A stretch of DNA of 64,000 bases, taken from Sphingomonas immobilis (GTDB lineage: Bacteria > Pseudomonadota > Alphaproteobacteria > Sphingomonadales > Sphingomonadaceae). The notes under the pieces are model-generated. The model did not search any database and was not told where the DNA came from. It saw nothing but the letters and a program-made list of their open reading frames with translations. The DNA lies in assembly GCF_030580995.1 (NCBI RefSeq), contig NZ_JAUQSZ010000002.1:124001-188000 (forward strand), written 5' to 3'. Both the position numbers and the translations under genes were made by a program. Of this stretch, positions 47,447 to 56,097 are shown piece after piece; within the stretch, counting starts at the first letter, position 1; each line of letters starts with the position of its first letter.

Positions 47447-49852
47447 TCAGTCCAGCCGCATCGCGTCCGCCGCCAGCGCCTCCGCCTCGATCAGCAGCGC
47501 GTCGTCAACCAGCCCCTGCGCCACGCGCTCGCGCCCGATCAGCGTCAGCACCGGTACGGCGAGCGGCGAGACGCGCGGCAGGTCGATGTGCAGCATCGTC
47601 CCCGCCGCCCGGTCGAGCAGATCGGCGAGGCGGCCGACATCGGTCATCCGCGCGCGCGCATCGGCCCAGGCGGCCTGCAGCAGCAGATGGCCGGGCTCGT
47701 ACTTGCGAAGCACGTCGTAGATCAGGTCGGTCGAGAAGGTCACTTGCCGGCCGGTCTTGCGCTTGCCCGGAATCTGGCGCTCGACGAGGCCGCCGATCAC
47801 CGCGACCTCGCGAAAGGCGCGCTTAAGCAGCGACGAATTTTCCACCCACTCGACGAATTCGTCCTCCAGGATATCGGGCGAGAACAGCGCGGCGGGATCG
47901 GTGACGGGCTCCAGCGAATAGGCGGCGAAGGCATAGTCGTTCGACACGAAACCGAGCGGCTTCAGCCCGCGCGTCTCCATCCGCCGCGTGATCAGCATGC
48001 CGAGCGATTGGTGCGCATTCCACCCCTCGAAACTGTAGGCGACCATATAGTGCCGGTTCTCGTGCGGAAACGTCTCGACCAGCAACTGACCGGGGGCAGG
48101 CAGGACCGAGCGCTTGGCCTGCACCTCCAGCCATTCGCGCACGTCGTCGGGGAAGCGATGCCACTGGCCGGGATCGGCGAGGAAGCCGCGCACGCGGTCG
48201 GCAAGATTGGTCGACAGCGGCATGCGCGCGCCGCCATAGGTCGGGATGCGCGCGGGCCGCGACGTGGCGCGGACCAGCAGATCCTCGGTGTCCATCGCGA
48301 TCACCTCCAGGCTGAGGCCCGCGAAGAAGAAGGTGTCGCCGGGCGACAGCGTCGCGGCGAACCCCTCCTCGACCTTGCCGAGCGAACGGCCGTTCTTGAA
48401 GCGCACCGTCAGCATCGTCGCCTCGACGATGATGCCGGCATTGAGCCGGTGCTGCGCCACGAACTTCGGGTGGCTGACGCGCCACGTGCCGTCCTCCTCG
48501 GTCAGCCGCCGGAACTTGTCGTAGGCGCGCAAGGCATAGCCGCCGTCGCGGATGAAGCCGAGCACCGCGTCGAAGGTGGCGTCGGGCAGCGCCGAATAGG
48601 GGAGCGCGGAGCGCACCTCGTCGAGCATGGCGTCACGGTGGAAGGGAGCCGCGCACGCACAGGCCATCAGATGCTGCGCCAGCACGTCGAGAGAGCCCAT
48701 GCGGAACAGGTCCGGGTCCAACTCACCACGCTCGACCGCGTCGAGCGCGGCGCGCGCCTCGAGATATTCGAAGCGGTTGCCCGGCACGATCAGCGCCTCG
48801 GATGGTTCGTCGAGCCGGTGATTCGATCGCCCGATCCGCTGCAGCAGCCGCGACGATCCCTTGGGCGCCCCCATCTGGATGACGCAATCGACGTCACCCC
48901 AGTCGACGCCGAGGTCTAGACTGGCAGTGGCGACCAGAGCGCGGAGCTGCCCCGCCGCCATCGCCCCTTCCACCTTCTGCCGCGCCTCCAGGCTGAGCGA
49001 GCCGTGGTGGACGCCGATCGGCAGGTTTCCCGCATTCGCCTTCCACAGATCCTGAAAGATCAGCTCGGCCAGGCTGCGCGTGTTGCAGAAGACGATGGTG
49101 GTGCGATGCGCGGCGATCTCCGCCATCACCTGTTCGGCGGCGTAGCGCCCCGAATGGCCCGCCCAGGGCACGCGCCCCTGGGGCAGGACGATGGCGACGT
49201 TGGGCGGCGCACCGGGCTCGCCCTGTACCAGCGCGACCTCCTCGATATCGCCATCGGGCGCGAGCCAGGCGCGATAGGCATCGGGGTCCGCGACGGTGGC
49301 GGACAGCGCGACTCGCCGCAGCCTCGGCGCGATCCGCTGCAGCCGCGCCATGCACAACGACAGCAGGTCGCCACGCTTGCCGGTGGCGAAAGCGTGAACC
49401 TCGTCGACCACGATTGTCCGCAACCCCTCGAACATCGTGAAACTGTCGGGATAGGACAGCAAAAGGCTGAGCGATTCTGGCGTCGTCAGCAGGATCTGCG
49501 GCGGCTTGATGCGCTGCCGCGCCTTCTTGTCGGAGGAGGTGTCACCGGTGCGCGTCTCGATGCGGATATCCAGGCCCATCTCCTCGACCGGGGTGAGCAG
49601 GTTGCGCCGTACATCGACCGCCAAAGCCTTTAGCGGCGAGACGTAGAGCGTGTGCAGGCCCTCGCTCGGCTGCTCGATCAGCTCGGCGAGGGAGGGCAGG
49701 AACCCCGCCAGCGTCTTGCCCGCGCCCGTCGTCGCGACGAGCAGCCCGTGCCGCCCGGCGCGCGCGACTTCCAGCATATCGAGCTGGTGGCGGCGGGGAG
49801 ACCAGCCCTTGGTGGCGAACCAGTCGCTGAGGGGTTGGGGGAGTGGCGTCAA
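47447..49852 (-). CDS. Ligase-associated DNA-damage DEXH-box helicase
   Basis: This 801-residue Lhr-type superfamily 2 helicase belongs to the ligase-associated (LAD) repair group. Walker A is VATTGAGKTLAGFLPSL, the DEVH box is TIVVDEVHAFATGKRG, then come LSATVADPDAYR, IVFCNTRSLAEL and motif VI LLQRIGRSNHRLDEP, with a long C-terminal Lhr domain. The start is a TTG at 49852 (MTPLPQPLSDWF); the GGGGGAGG five bases before it belongs to the inverted repeat at 49855-49986. The divergent neighbour is the matching exonuclease; the ligase is at 59.2 kb. Confidence 0.92.
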   Translation of the reverse strand: MTPLPQPLSDWFATKGWSPRRHQLDMLEVARAGRHGLLVATTGAGKTLAGFLPSLAELIEQPSEGLHTLYVSPLKALAVDVRRNLLTPVEEMGLDIRIETRTGDTSSDKKARQRIKPPQILLTTPESLSLLLSYPDSFTMFEGLRTIVVDEVHAFATGKRGDLLSLCMARLQRIAPRLRRVALSATVADPDAYRAWLAPDGDIEEVALVQGEPGAPPNVAIVLPQGRVPWAGHSGRYAAEQVMAEIAAHRTTIVFCNTRSLAELIFQDLWKANAGNLPIGVHHGSLSLEARQKVEGAMAAGQLRALVATASLDLGVDWGDVDCVIQMGAPKGSSRLLQRIGRSNHRLDEPSEALIVPGNRFEYLEARAALDAVERGELDPDLFRMGSLDVLAQHLMACACAAPFHRDAMLDEVRSALPYSALPDATFDAVLGFIRDGGYALRAYDKFRRLTEEDGTWRVSHPKFVAQHRLNAGIIVEATMLTVRFKNGRSLGKVEEGFAATLSPGDTFFFAGLSLEVIAMDTEDLLVRATSRPARIPTYGGARMPLSTNLADRVRGFLADPGQWHRFPDDVREWLEVQAKRSVLPAPGQLLVETFPHENRHYMVAYSFEGWNAHQSLGMLITRRMETRGLKPLGFVSNDYAFAAYSLEPVTDPAALFSPDILEDEFVEWVENSSLLKRAFREVAVIGGLVERQIPGKRKTGRQVTFSTDLIYDVLRKYEPGHLLLQAAWADARARMTDVGRLADLLDRAAGTMLHIDLPRVSPLAVPVLTLIGRERVAQGLVDDALLIEAEALAADAMRLD

Positions 49853-49854
49853 AC

Positions 49855-49986
49855 AATCCTCCCCCGCCAGGGGGAGGTGGCGCCGAAGGCGACGGAGGGG
49901 GCGGTCAGCGAAACTCTTGAGAGGGCACCGCCGTCCGCCCCCTCCATCACGCTACGCGGGCCACCTCCTCCTTGCGGGGGAGGATT
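49855..49986. repeat. 132-base inverted repeat between the repair helicase and exonuclease genes
   Basis: The outer arms are AATCCTCCCCCGC (49855-49867) and GCGGGGGAGGATT (49974-49986). Further matches continue inward: GGAGGTGG with CCACCTCC, and GGAGGGGGCGG with CCGCCCCCTCC. Read outward, each end finishes GGGGGAGGATTG, which on the minus side acts as the helicase Shine-Dalgarno. The unit looks like a mobile-repeat (MITE- or REP-type) insertion. Confidence 0.85.
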
Positions 49987-50043
49987 GAAAGATCGTAGCC
50001 GCTTATTCTGGGAACCGCCGGTCATCCCAACCATATAAGCACG

Positions 50044-51042
50044 ATGGTGAAGCTCGGCGACTGGATCGATCCGCAACCCGGCGGCATCTACGTGAAGCCG
50101 GGGGACGTGTGGATCGATCCCTCGTCGCCGCAGCCGCGTGCGCTGGTCACGCACGGCCATGCCGATCACGCGCGCGGCGGGCACGGCGCGGTGTGGGCGA
50201 CGCCCGAGACGCTGGCGATCATGGGCGTCCGCTACGGCCCGCAGAGCGGCACGCCGGTCGCCTACGGTGAGGCGCTGGCCTTCGGAGACGTATACGCGCG
50301 CTTCGTGCCCGCCGGCCACGTGCTCGGCTCGGCGCAGATCGTGCTCGAACATCGCGGCGAGACCATCATCGTCTCGGGCGATTACAAGCGCCGGCCCGAC
50401 CCGACCTGCGCACCGTTCGAGCCGACGCCGTGCGACGTGTTCGTCACAGAGGCGACCTTCGGCCTGCCCGTCTTCCGCCACCCGGAGACCGGCGACGAGA
50501 TCGACAAGCTCACCGCCGCCTTGCGCGCCAACCCGACGCGCTGCGTGCTGGTCGGCGCCTATGCGCTCGGCAAGGCGCAGCGTGTGATCGCCGAATTGCG
50601 CGCACGCGGGTTCGACGATCCGATCTACATCCACGGCGCGCTGCAGCGGCTGTGCGATCTCTACGCCGATCATGGCGTCATGCTGGGCGAGCTCCGCCCC
50701 GCCACCGAGGCCAGCAAGGCCGAGCTGGCCGGACGTATCGTCATCGCGCCGCCCTCTGCGCTGCAGGATCGCTGGTCGCGGCGGCTGCCCGATCCGATCA
50801 CGGCGATGGCGAGCGGGTGGATGCGGGTGCGTCAGCGCGCGGTGCAGCGCGGCGTCGAGCTGCCGCTGATCCTCTCCGATCACGCCGACTGGGACGAACT
50901 GACGTCAACGCTGCTCGAAATCGCCCCGAAGGAGGTCTGGGTCACGCACGGCCGCGAGGAGGCGCTCGTCCACTGGTGCCAGATGCACCAGATCAAGGCT
51001 CGTGCGTTGATGCTGCATGGATATGAGGACGAGGACGACTGA
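50044..51042 (+). CDS. Ligase-associated DNA-damage exonuclease (metallo-beta-lactamase fold)
   Basis: This is a 332-residue nuclease of the beta-CASP/SNM1-like group found with the LAD ligase and helicase. Metal ligands lie in VTHGHADHARGGHG (HxHxDH), with FVPAGHVLGSAQIVLE, VSGDYKRRPDPT and a late ILSDHADWDELT. Nothing suggests degeneration. It diverges from the helicase gene across the inverted repeat, and the DUF899 gene begins two bases after its stop. Confidence 0.92.
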   Translation: MVKLGDWIDPQPGGIYVKPGDVWIDPSSPQPRALVTHGHADHARGGHGAVWATPETLAIMGVRYGPQSGTPVAYGEALAFGDVYARFVPAGHVLGSAQIVLEHRGETIIVSGDYKRRPDPTCAPFEPTPCDVFVTEATFGLPVFRHPETGDEIDKLTAALRANPTRCVLVGAYALGKAQRVIAELRARGFDDPIYIHGALQRLCDLYADHGVMLGELRPATEASKAELAGRIVIAPPSALQDRWSRRLPDPITAMASGWMRVRQRAVQRGVELPLILSDHADWDELTSTLLEIAPKEVWVTHGREEALVHWCQMHQIKARALMLHGYEDEDD

Positions 51043-51043
51043 G

Positions 51044-51736
51044 ATGGCCGATCTGGAGCCGGAACCCGCCGCCGATCTTGCCGCGCGACGCACGCCCTTC
51101 GCCGGTGAAAGCCCCGAATACAGCGCCGCGCGCCGCGATCTGCTCACCGAGGAGATCGAGCTGCGCCGCCATATCGAGCGTGTCGCCGCGCAGCGCCGCG
51201 CGCTGCCGCCGGGCCCGGTCATCCGCAACGATTACGACTTCATCGGCGAGAACGGCCCGGTCGGCTTCGAGGAGCTGTTCGGCGATCACGATTCGCTCGT
51301 CGTCTACACCTTCATGTTCGGGCCCGAGCGCGTGCGGCCGTGCCCGATGTGTACCGCCTTCCTCGGCCCGCTGGACGGCAATGCCGCCGACATCCTGCAG
51401 CGCACCGGCCTCGCCGTGGTGGCGCGCGCGCCGATCGAGCGGCTGATCGCCTTCAAGCTGGAGCGTGGCTGGCGCAATCTGAAGCTCTATACCGACACGA
51501 CCGGCGCGTTCGGCCGCGATATGGGAAGCTGGACGGAAAGCGGCGACAATCCCGGCTACAACGTCTTCACCCGCGACGAGGGCGTCATCCGCCGCTTCTG
51601 GGGCGGCGAACTCGGCGGCACGCAGGATCCGGGCGAGGATCCGCGCGGCGCGCCCGACATGACGGTATTGTGGAACGTGCTCGACACCATCCCCGCCGGG
51701 CGCGGGACAGACTGGTATCCGAGCCTCGCCTATTAG
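51044..51736 (+). CDS. DUF899 thioredoxin-like protein
   Basis: This is a 230-residue cytoplasmic protein of the DUF899 family with a thioredoxin-like fold. The central segment LVVYTFMFGPERVRPCPMCTAFLGPL carries a CPMC pair in the redox position, and WRNLKLYTDTTGAFGRDMG and GYNVFTRDEGVIRRFWG are typical. It starts with an ATG just past the exonuclease stop and is probably co-transcribed with it. The biochemical role is not established. It converges with the SH3-like protein gene by overlapping stops. Confidence 0.85.
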   Translation: MADLEPEPAADLAARRTPFAGESPEYSAARRDLLTEEIELRRHIERVAAQRRALPPGPVIRNDYDFIGENGPVGFEELFGDHDSLVVYTFMFGPERVRPCPMCTAFLGPLDGNAADILQRTGLAVVARAPIERLIAFKLERGWRNLKLYTDTTGAFGRDMGSWTESGDNPGYNVFTRDEGVIRRFWGGELGGTQDPGEDPRGAPDMTVLWNVLDTIPAGRGTDWYPSLAY

Positions 51737-52392
51737 CGTTTCTTCGCCGGGGCTCCCGCGCGACGGTAGAAGCCGTTGAAGCGCACGTTCATGCCGCCGC
51801 ACATGCCGTTGTCGGCGGCGATCAGGTACGGCCCGGCGAGCTTGAGCGACCAGGCGCATTCATAGTCCGCCTTCTCGTCGCCGCCGCGCAGCAGGCCGTT
51901 CGCGGGCACGCCCTCGCCGTCGATATTGCCGATGTTGACGCCGCCGCGCTTCACCCGGTCGGGATCGTGCATCCCGTAGGTCGCCTCGCCGTCGACCGCG
52001 TAGGTGCCCGTGCGCTTGCCGGGGCGGATATCGATCTCGCCCTCGTCGCGGACCCAGTGGCCGGTCCAGACAGCAGGCGCGGTCCAAGGTTTGATCGCCG
52101 CTACGGGCACGAAACCTTCGCTCAGCGTGCCCTTCGGCCCGGTGAACGACACCTCGCGATAGCCCCCTTGCGTCTTGCCGAGCAGCACCGGATCACCGCT
52201 GAGCAGATAGCCCTTCCGCACGCATTTCGGCGCGGCCGACGGGCAACCCGCGATATCGCCGCGCAGGAAATTGGTACGCGCCACAACGGTCGCGACCGGG
52301 CGCTGCTGGTCGCGCGCATCCTCGGGGTCGATCGGCGTGGCCTGCGCGGTGCCCGCGATCAGCAGGCCGAGGCTAAGCGCTATTCGTTTCAT
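51733..52392 (-). CDS. Exported SH3-like-domain protein
   Basis: This 219-residue protein has a signal peptide (LSLGLLIAGTAQATP) and a bacterial-SH3-like region at about 35-105 (CVRKGYLLSGDPVLLGKTQGGYREVSF). The second half, VWTGHWVRDEGEIDIRPG...YGMHDPDRVKRGGVN, I do not recognise; it contains a Cys pair that may form a disulphide. The ATG at 52392 overlaps the rpoN stop by four bases, so it is co-translated with sigma-54, an unusual partner for a periplasmic protein. Confidence 0.75.
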   Translation of the reverse strand: MKRIALSLGLLIAGTAQATPIDPEDARDQQRPVATVVARTNFLRGDIAGCPSAAPKCVRKGYLLSGDPVLLGKTQGGYREVSFTGPKGTLSEGFVPVAAIKPWTAPAVWTGHWVRDEGEIDIRPGKRTGTYAVDGEATYGMHDPDRVKRGGVNIGNIDGEGVPANGLLRGGDEKADYECAWSLKLAGPYLIAADNGMCGGMNVRFNGFYRRAGAPAKKR

Positions 52393-53891
52393 GCACCCTC
52401 CAGCGCCCGCGCCCTCCGGCGTTGCACCGAGGATCCGATTCCGAGCGCTTCCCGGTACTTGGCGACGGTGCGGCGGGCAATGTCGAAGCCCTTGGCATTG
52501 AGCAGTTCGACCAACGTGTCGTCGGACAGGATCTTGTCGCCCTCCACCGCGATCAGCGCCTTCAACGCCGCCTTTACCGCGTTGGCCGACACCGCATCCC
52601 CGCCATCGGCCGACTGGATCGCGCTCGTGAAGAAATATTTGAGCTCGTACAGCCCGCGCGCGCAGCTCAGATATTTGTTGCTCGTCACGCGGCTGACGGT
52701 CGATTCGTGCATCTCGATCGCATCGGCCACCTGCCGCAGCGTCATCGGCTTGAGATGCGCGACGCCGTGGAGGAAAAACGCCTCCTGCTGCTTCACGATC
52801 TCGGTCGCGACCTTGATGATCGTGCGCTGGCGCTGATCGAGCGCCTTCACCAGCCAGTTGGCGGAGGCGAGCATGTCCGACAGCCACGCCTTCGACGCGC
52901 GGTCGCCCCCCGCCGCGTTCAGCTCGACATAGTAATTGCGGTTGACCAGCACGCGCGGCAGCGTCGCCGCGTTGATCTCGATGCCCCAGCCATCCTTGCG
53001 CCGGGCGATGAACAGGTCCGGCACGACCGATTGCGCCGCTTCGCCGCCGTAGCGGCAACCGGGCTTGGGATCGTATGCGCGCAGCTCGCGGATCATGTCG
53101 GCCAGGTCTTCGTCATCGACATGGCACAGCCGCCGCAGCCGGCCGAGGTCGCCGCGCGCGAGCAGGTCGAGATTGTCGATCAGCCGCGCCATGCACGGAT
53201 CGTAGCGATCGGCGTCTTTCGCCTGTATCGCCAGGCACTCGGCCAGATCACGCGCGCCGACGCCGGTCGGGTCGAAGGTCTGGATGATGCCCAACACGCC
53301 CTCGATCCGCGCGAGCGGCACGCCGAGCCGGTTGGCGATCTCGAGCAGCGGCACCGTGAGATATCCGCACTCGTCGATCTGGTCGATCAGATGCGCGGCG
53401 ATGAAGTGATCCGCCCCGTCGACTGCGGTGCCGGCCTGCGCGAGCAGGTGATCGGCAAGGCTGATGTCGGCGCTGGCGAAGCTATCGAGATCGGGCGCGT
53501 CCTCGCCGCCTGCGCCGCCGCTCGACGCGCCGTTCAGGCCGAGGGCGCCGTCCATTCCCGCTCCGCCCGAATCGGCGGCGCTGTCGTGGTGGAAGGTCTC
53601 GGACGTGAAATCGACGTCGAGCGACGCCTCGCCCGAGTCCGCGCCGCCCATCAGCAATTCGTCGGCGGAGGCCGGCTCGTCGCGGGCGGGTTCGGGGGCG
53701 TCGCGCTCGACGACCGGGCCGTCATCTTCCGCGGCGCTCGATTCGAGCAGGGGGTTCTTCTCGATCTCCTCGGCGATGAAGCCCTCGACTTCGAGGTTCG
53801 ACAGCGCGAGCAGGCGGATCGCCTGCTGCAGCTGCGGCGTCATCACCAGCGATTGCGACTGCCGCAGATCGAGGCGGGGAGCGAGACTCAT
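52389..53891 (-). CDS. rpoN: RNA polymerase sigma-54 factor
   Basis: This is a 500-residue sigma-54. Region I is glutamine/leucine-rich (APRLDLRQSQSLVMTPQLQQAIRLLALSNLE), followed by an acidic region II, a core-binding domain, the DNA-binding helix-turn-helix (MTLRQVADAIEMHESTVSRVTSNKYL) and the RpoN box near the end (IARRTVAKYREALGIGSS). All parts are complete. It sits downstream of lptB, as in many Proteobacteria, but hpf and ptsN, which commonly follow it, are at 1.7-2.8 kb instead. Confidence 0.96.
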   Translation of the reverse strand: MSLAPRLDLRQSQSLVMTPQLQQAIRLLALSNLEVEGFIAEEIEKNPLLESSAAEDDGPVVERDAPEPARDEPASADELLMGGADSGEASLDVDFTSETFHHDSAADSGGAGMDGALGLNGASSGGAGGEDAPDLDSFASADISLADHLLAQAGTAVDGADHFIAAHLIDQIDECGYLTVPLLEIANRLGVPLARIEGVLGIIQTFDPTGVGARDLAECLAIQAKDADRYDPCMARLIDNLDLLARGDLGRLRRLCHVDDEDLADMIRELRAYDPKPGCRYGGEAAQSVVPDLFIARRKDGWGIEINAATLPRVLVNRNYYVELNAAGGDRASKAWLSDMLASANWLVKALDQRQRTIIKVATEIVKQQEAFFLHGVAHLKPMTLRQVADAIEMHESTVSRVTSNKYLSCARGLYELKYFFTSAIQSADGGDAVSANAVKAALKALIAVEGDKILSDDTLVELLNAKGFDIARRTVAKYREALGIGSSVQRRRARALEGA

Positions 53892-53900
53892 GATCCCGCA

Positions 53901-53980
53901 TCACCCCAGCGAAAGCTGGGGTCTCGTGCGGCAAGCGGGCGCTTCGTTACCGGAAGATCCCAGCTTTCGCTGGGATGACG
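53901..53980. repeat. REP-like intergenic repeat, copy 2
   Basis: CCCCAGCGAAAGCTGGGG and the reverse element CCCAGCTTTCGCTGGG lie about 45 bases apart, matching the unit at 27060-27137 in both sequence and arrangement, including the flanking TCA...TGA. Here it separates lptB and rpoN, which point the same way, so it may set different mRNA levels for the two. Confidence 0.8.
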
Positions 53981-54005
53981 GAAGGGAAGGGCGGTACGCA
54001 TGGGC

Positions 54006-54782
54006 TCAGAGCGAGAAGCCCTCGCCCAGGTACAGGCGGCGCACGTTGGCGTCGGCGACGAGTTCGGACGGGCTGCCGGTGAACAGCACGCGGCCGTCGT
54101 AGATGATGTACGCGCGGTCGACGATCTCGAGCGTCTCGCGCACGTTATGGTCGGTGATGAGCACGCCGATGCCGCGCTTCTTGAGCTCGCCGACCAGATC
54201 GCGGATGTCGGCGATCGAGATCGGGTCGATGCCCGCGAACGGCTCGTCGAGCAGCATGATCGACGGATCGGCCGCGAGCGCGCGCGCGATCTCGGCGCGG
54301 CGGCGCTCGCCGCCTGACAGAGCCATCGCAGGGGCATCGCGCAGCCGCGTCAGGCCGAATTCGTCGAGCAATTGATTGAGCCGCGCCTGCCGCTGGTCGG
54401 CGTCGGGAACGGCCAGTTCGAGCACGGTCAGAATGTTCTTCTCGACCGTCAGCCCGCGGAAGATCGACGTTTCCTGCGGCAGATAGCCGAGGCCAAGGAT
54501 CGCGCGGCGATACATCGGCAGGCCGGTGATATCGTCGCCGTCGAGCATGATGCGGCCCGAATCGGGCTTCACCAGCCCCATCACCGAATAGAAGCACGTA
54601 GTCTTGCCGGCACCGTTGGGGCCGAGCAGGCCGATCACCTCACCGCGCCCGACGCTGACCGAAACGTCGGTCAGCACGACTCGCTTGTCGTAAGATTTCG
54701 CGATCGACACGACCGACAGCCCGCGATTGACGGGCTGTTCGGCGATGGCCGGGGCGGTTTGAAGGTCGATCGTGTCGCTCAT
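54006..54782 (-). CDS. lptB: LPS export ABC transporter ATPase LptB
   Basis: This 258-residue ATPase powers extraction of LPS from the inner membrane by LptFG. Walker A is LLGPNGAGKTTCFYSVMG, the Q-loop is in LPQETSIFRGL, the ABC signature is ALSGGERRRAEIARAL, Walker B is IMLLDEPFAGIDP, and the H-loop is in ITDHNVRETLEI. A 20-residue N-terminal extension precedes the usual LptB start. It is separated from lptA by 147 bases, which contain a phased direct repeat (54808-54826). Confidence 0.96.
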   Translation of the reverse strand: MSDTIDLQTAPAIAEQPVNRGLSVVSIAKSYDKRVVLTDVSVSVGRGEVIGLLGPNGAGKTTCFYSVMGLVKPDSGRIMLDGDDITGLPMYRRAILGLGYLPQETSIFRGLTVEKNILTVLELAVPDADQRQARLNQLLDEFGLTRLRDAPAMALSGGERRRAEIARALAADPSIMLLDEPFAGIDPISIADIRDLVGELKKRGIGVLITDHNVRETLEIVDRAYIIYDGRVLFTGSPSELVADANVRRLYLGEGFSL

Positions 54783-54807
54783 CTCGGGTCCCGATTTCGC
54801 AGTTTAG

Positions 54808-54826
54808 GGTTACCGAAAGGTTACCG
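54808..54826 (-). promoter_or_regulatory. Direct repeat GGTTACCG x2, possible operator of lptB
   Basis: GGTTACCG occurs at 54808-54815 and 54819-54826, with an 11-base period, i.e. one DNA turn. Read as TTAC-N7-TTAC it resembles a degenerate CtrA box (TTAA-N7-TTAA). It lies 26 bases before the lptB start codon, inside its leader or promoter. Confidence 0.4.
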
Positions 54827-54929
54827 GACCCCGAATTGGCAGGCTTCGTGCATGGCTATGCCCGATCGCGGCGTTTCTGTGAAGCCGCGCGCGGTGGAAC
54901 GCGCGGAAAACTCGCCGGAAACGGGGGTG

Positions 54930-55451
54930 CTAGTTGCGCTTGGGGACCGAGAAGGTGCCCGTCACGCGGCCGCTCCTGCTGGTGACGCCAGTGCTGCCGC
55001 CACCGCCGACCGCAGCGCCGTCGATCACCGCGCGGCCGGTATCGAGGTTGATCGTCAGCCGTCCGCCGTTGACGGTGTTGCCGCTCTGCGTGAGCGTCAC
55101 CGCGCCGAGCATGGTGATAAGCCGCTTGTTGAGATCATAGACGGCATACTGGCTGCGCGCGGTCTTGTCCGGCTGCGTCACCGTCACGCCGCCCGCCGCG
55201 TCGAGCCGGCTGACCTGCGGTGCGCCGTTCACGACCTGGCCGGTATAGGCCACCGTCATGCGCGCGGCGTTGAGCGTCATCTCCGCCTGGCGGACCGAGA
55301 CGCTGCCCGTCAGGATCGCGCGATTGGCCTTGTCCTGCAGCTCGATATGATCGGCGCCGAAGTCGATCGGCGCGGCCGAATTGTGCGCCGTCTGCGCGGC
55401 CGCAGGGACGGCGCTCAGCAGAAGCAGGACGGGAAGGGCGATCTGGCGCAT
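54930..55451 (-). CDS. lptA: LPS transport periplasmic protein LptA
   Basis: This is a 173-residue periplasmic beta-jellyroll protein that forms the LPS bridge. The signal peptide is MRQIALPVLLLLSAVPAAAQ. The OstA-type body has PIDFGADHIELQDKANRAILTGSVSVRQ and INLDTGRAVIDGA, ending in a Gly/Ser-rich tail. The start ATG at 55451 lies seven bases past the lptC stop. It is the middle gene of the rnd-lptC-lptA row. Confidence 0.92.
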   Translation of the reverse strand: MRQIALPVLLLLSAVPAAAQTAHNSAAPIDFGADHIELQDKANRAILTGSVSVRQAEMTLNAARMTVAYTGQVVNGAPQVSRLDAAGGVTVTQPDKTARSQYAVYDLNKRLITMLGAVTLTQSGNTVNGGRLTINLDTGRAVIDGAAVGGGGSTGVTSRSGRVTGTFSVPKRN

Positions 55452-55458
55452 AGCGGCC

Positions 55459-56097
55459 CTATCTCGTCTTTCGCGGGACGATCCGCAAGCGGGCACGGCC
55501 ATCCAGCCGGACGATATGCGATTCGAGATCGGCGCTGAGCTGATTCGCGCTGAAATTGCCCTGCGGCACCGTGCCGGTGACGGCACCGCCGCTCTGCAGC
55601 TTGCGCGTCTTGAGGTCGATCGTCGAATTTTCGGTATCGAGCCGGTATCCGCCCGCCGCATCGACGCGCACCGGGCCGACGACCGCGACCTGCTGCGTCT
55701 TCATGTCGTAGCGGCCCTGGGGGGCGACGATCTTTGCCGGGCCATCGGTCAGCTGGATGTTGGCGGCAAGCTGGCTGATCTGCACGATCGGCACCGCCGC
55801 GCTTTTCTGCACCGCCGACCCGGCCGTCAGCGTGAAGGGCTGGCCCTTGCCGTCCGCGCCGCGATAGGTCGCGCTCTGCAGGCGCAGGCGTTCCTTCGCG
55901 ACCTCGACCTTGTTCTTGTCGAGCAGGAAGCTCATTTCGGTGCCGCTGACGAGCGGCATGACGACGAGGAACGCGCCGAGCACGCCGACGCCGATCGGCA
56001 ACACGATTCGGGCGAAGGCCACGAGTCGATCGTGGCTGCTCCCCGGCGCGGCCCAGATCTGCCGCGCCGACCGTGCCGGAAGCGTTCCTTCAAACAT
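55459..56097 (-). CDS. lptC: LPS export protein LptC
   Basis: This is a 212-residue bitopic protein linking LptBFG to LptA. It has one membrane segment (FARIVLPIGVGVLGAFLVVMPLV, residues about 28-50) and a periplasmic OstA-like domain with YRGADGKGQPFTLTAGSAVQ and KIVAPQGRYDMKTQQVAVVG. The ATG at 56097 (MFEGTLPARSARQ) overlaps the end of the RNase D-like gene by eight bases. Confidence 0.92.
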   Translation of the reverse strand: MFEGTLPARSARQIWAAPGSSHDRLVAFARIVLPIGVGVLGAFLVVMPLVSGTEMSFLLDKNKVEVAKERLRLQSATYRGADGKGQPFTLTAGSAVQKSAAVPIVQISQLAANIQLTDGPAKIVAPQGRYDMKTQQVAVVGPVRVDAAGGYRLDTENSTIDLKTRKLQSGGAVTGTVPQGNFSANQLSADLESHIVRLDGRARLRIVPRKTR

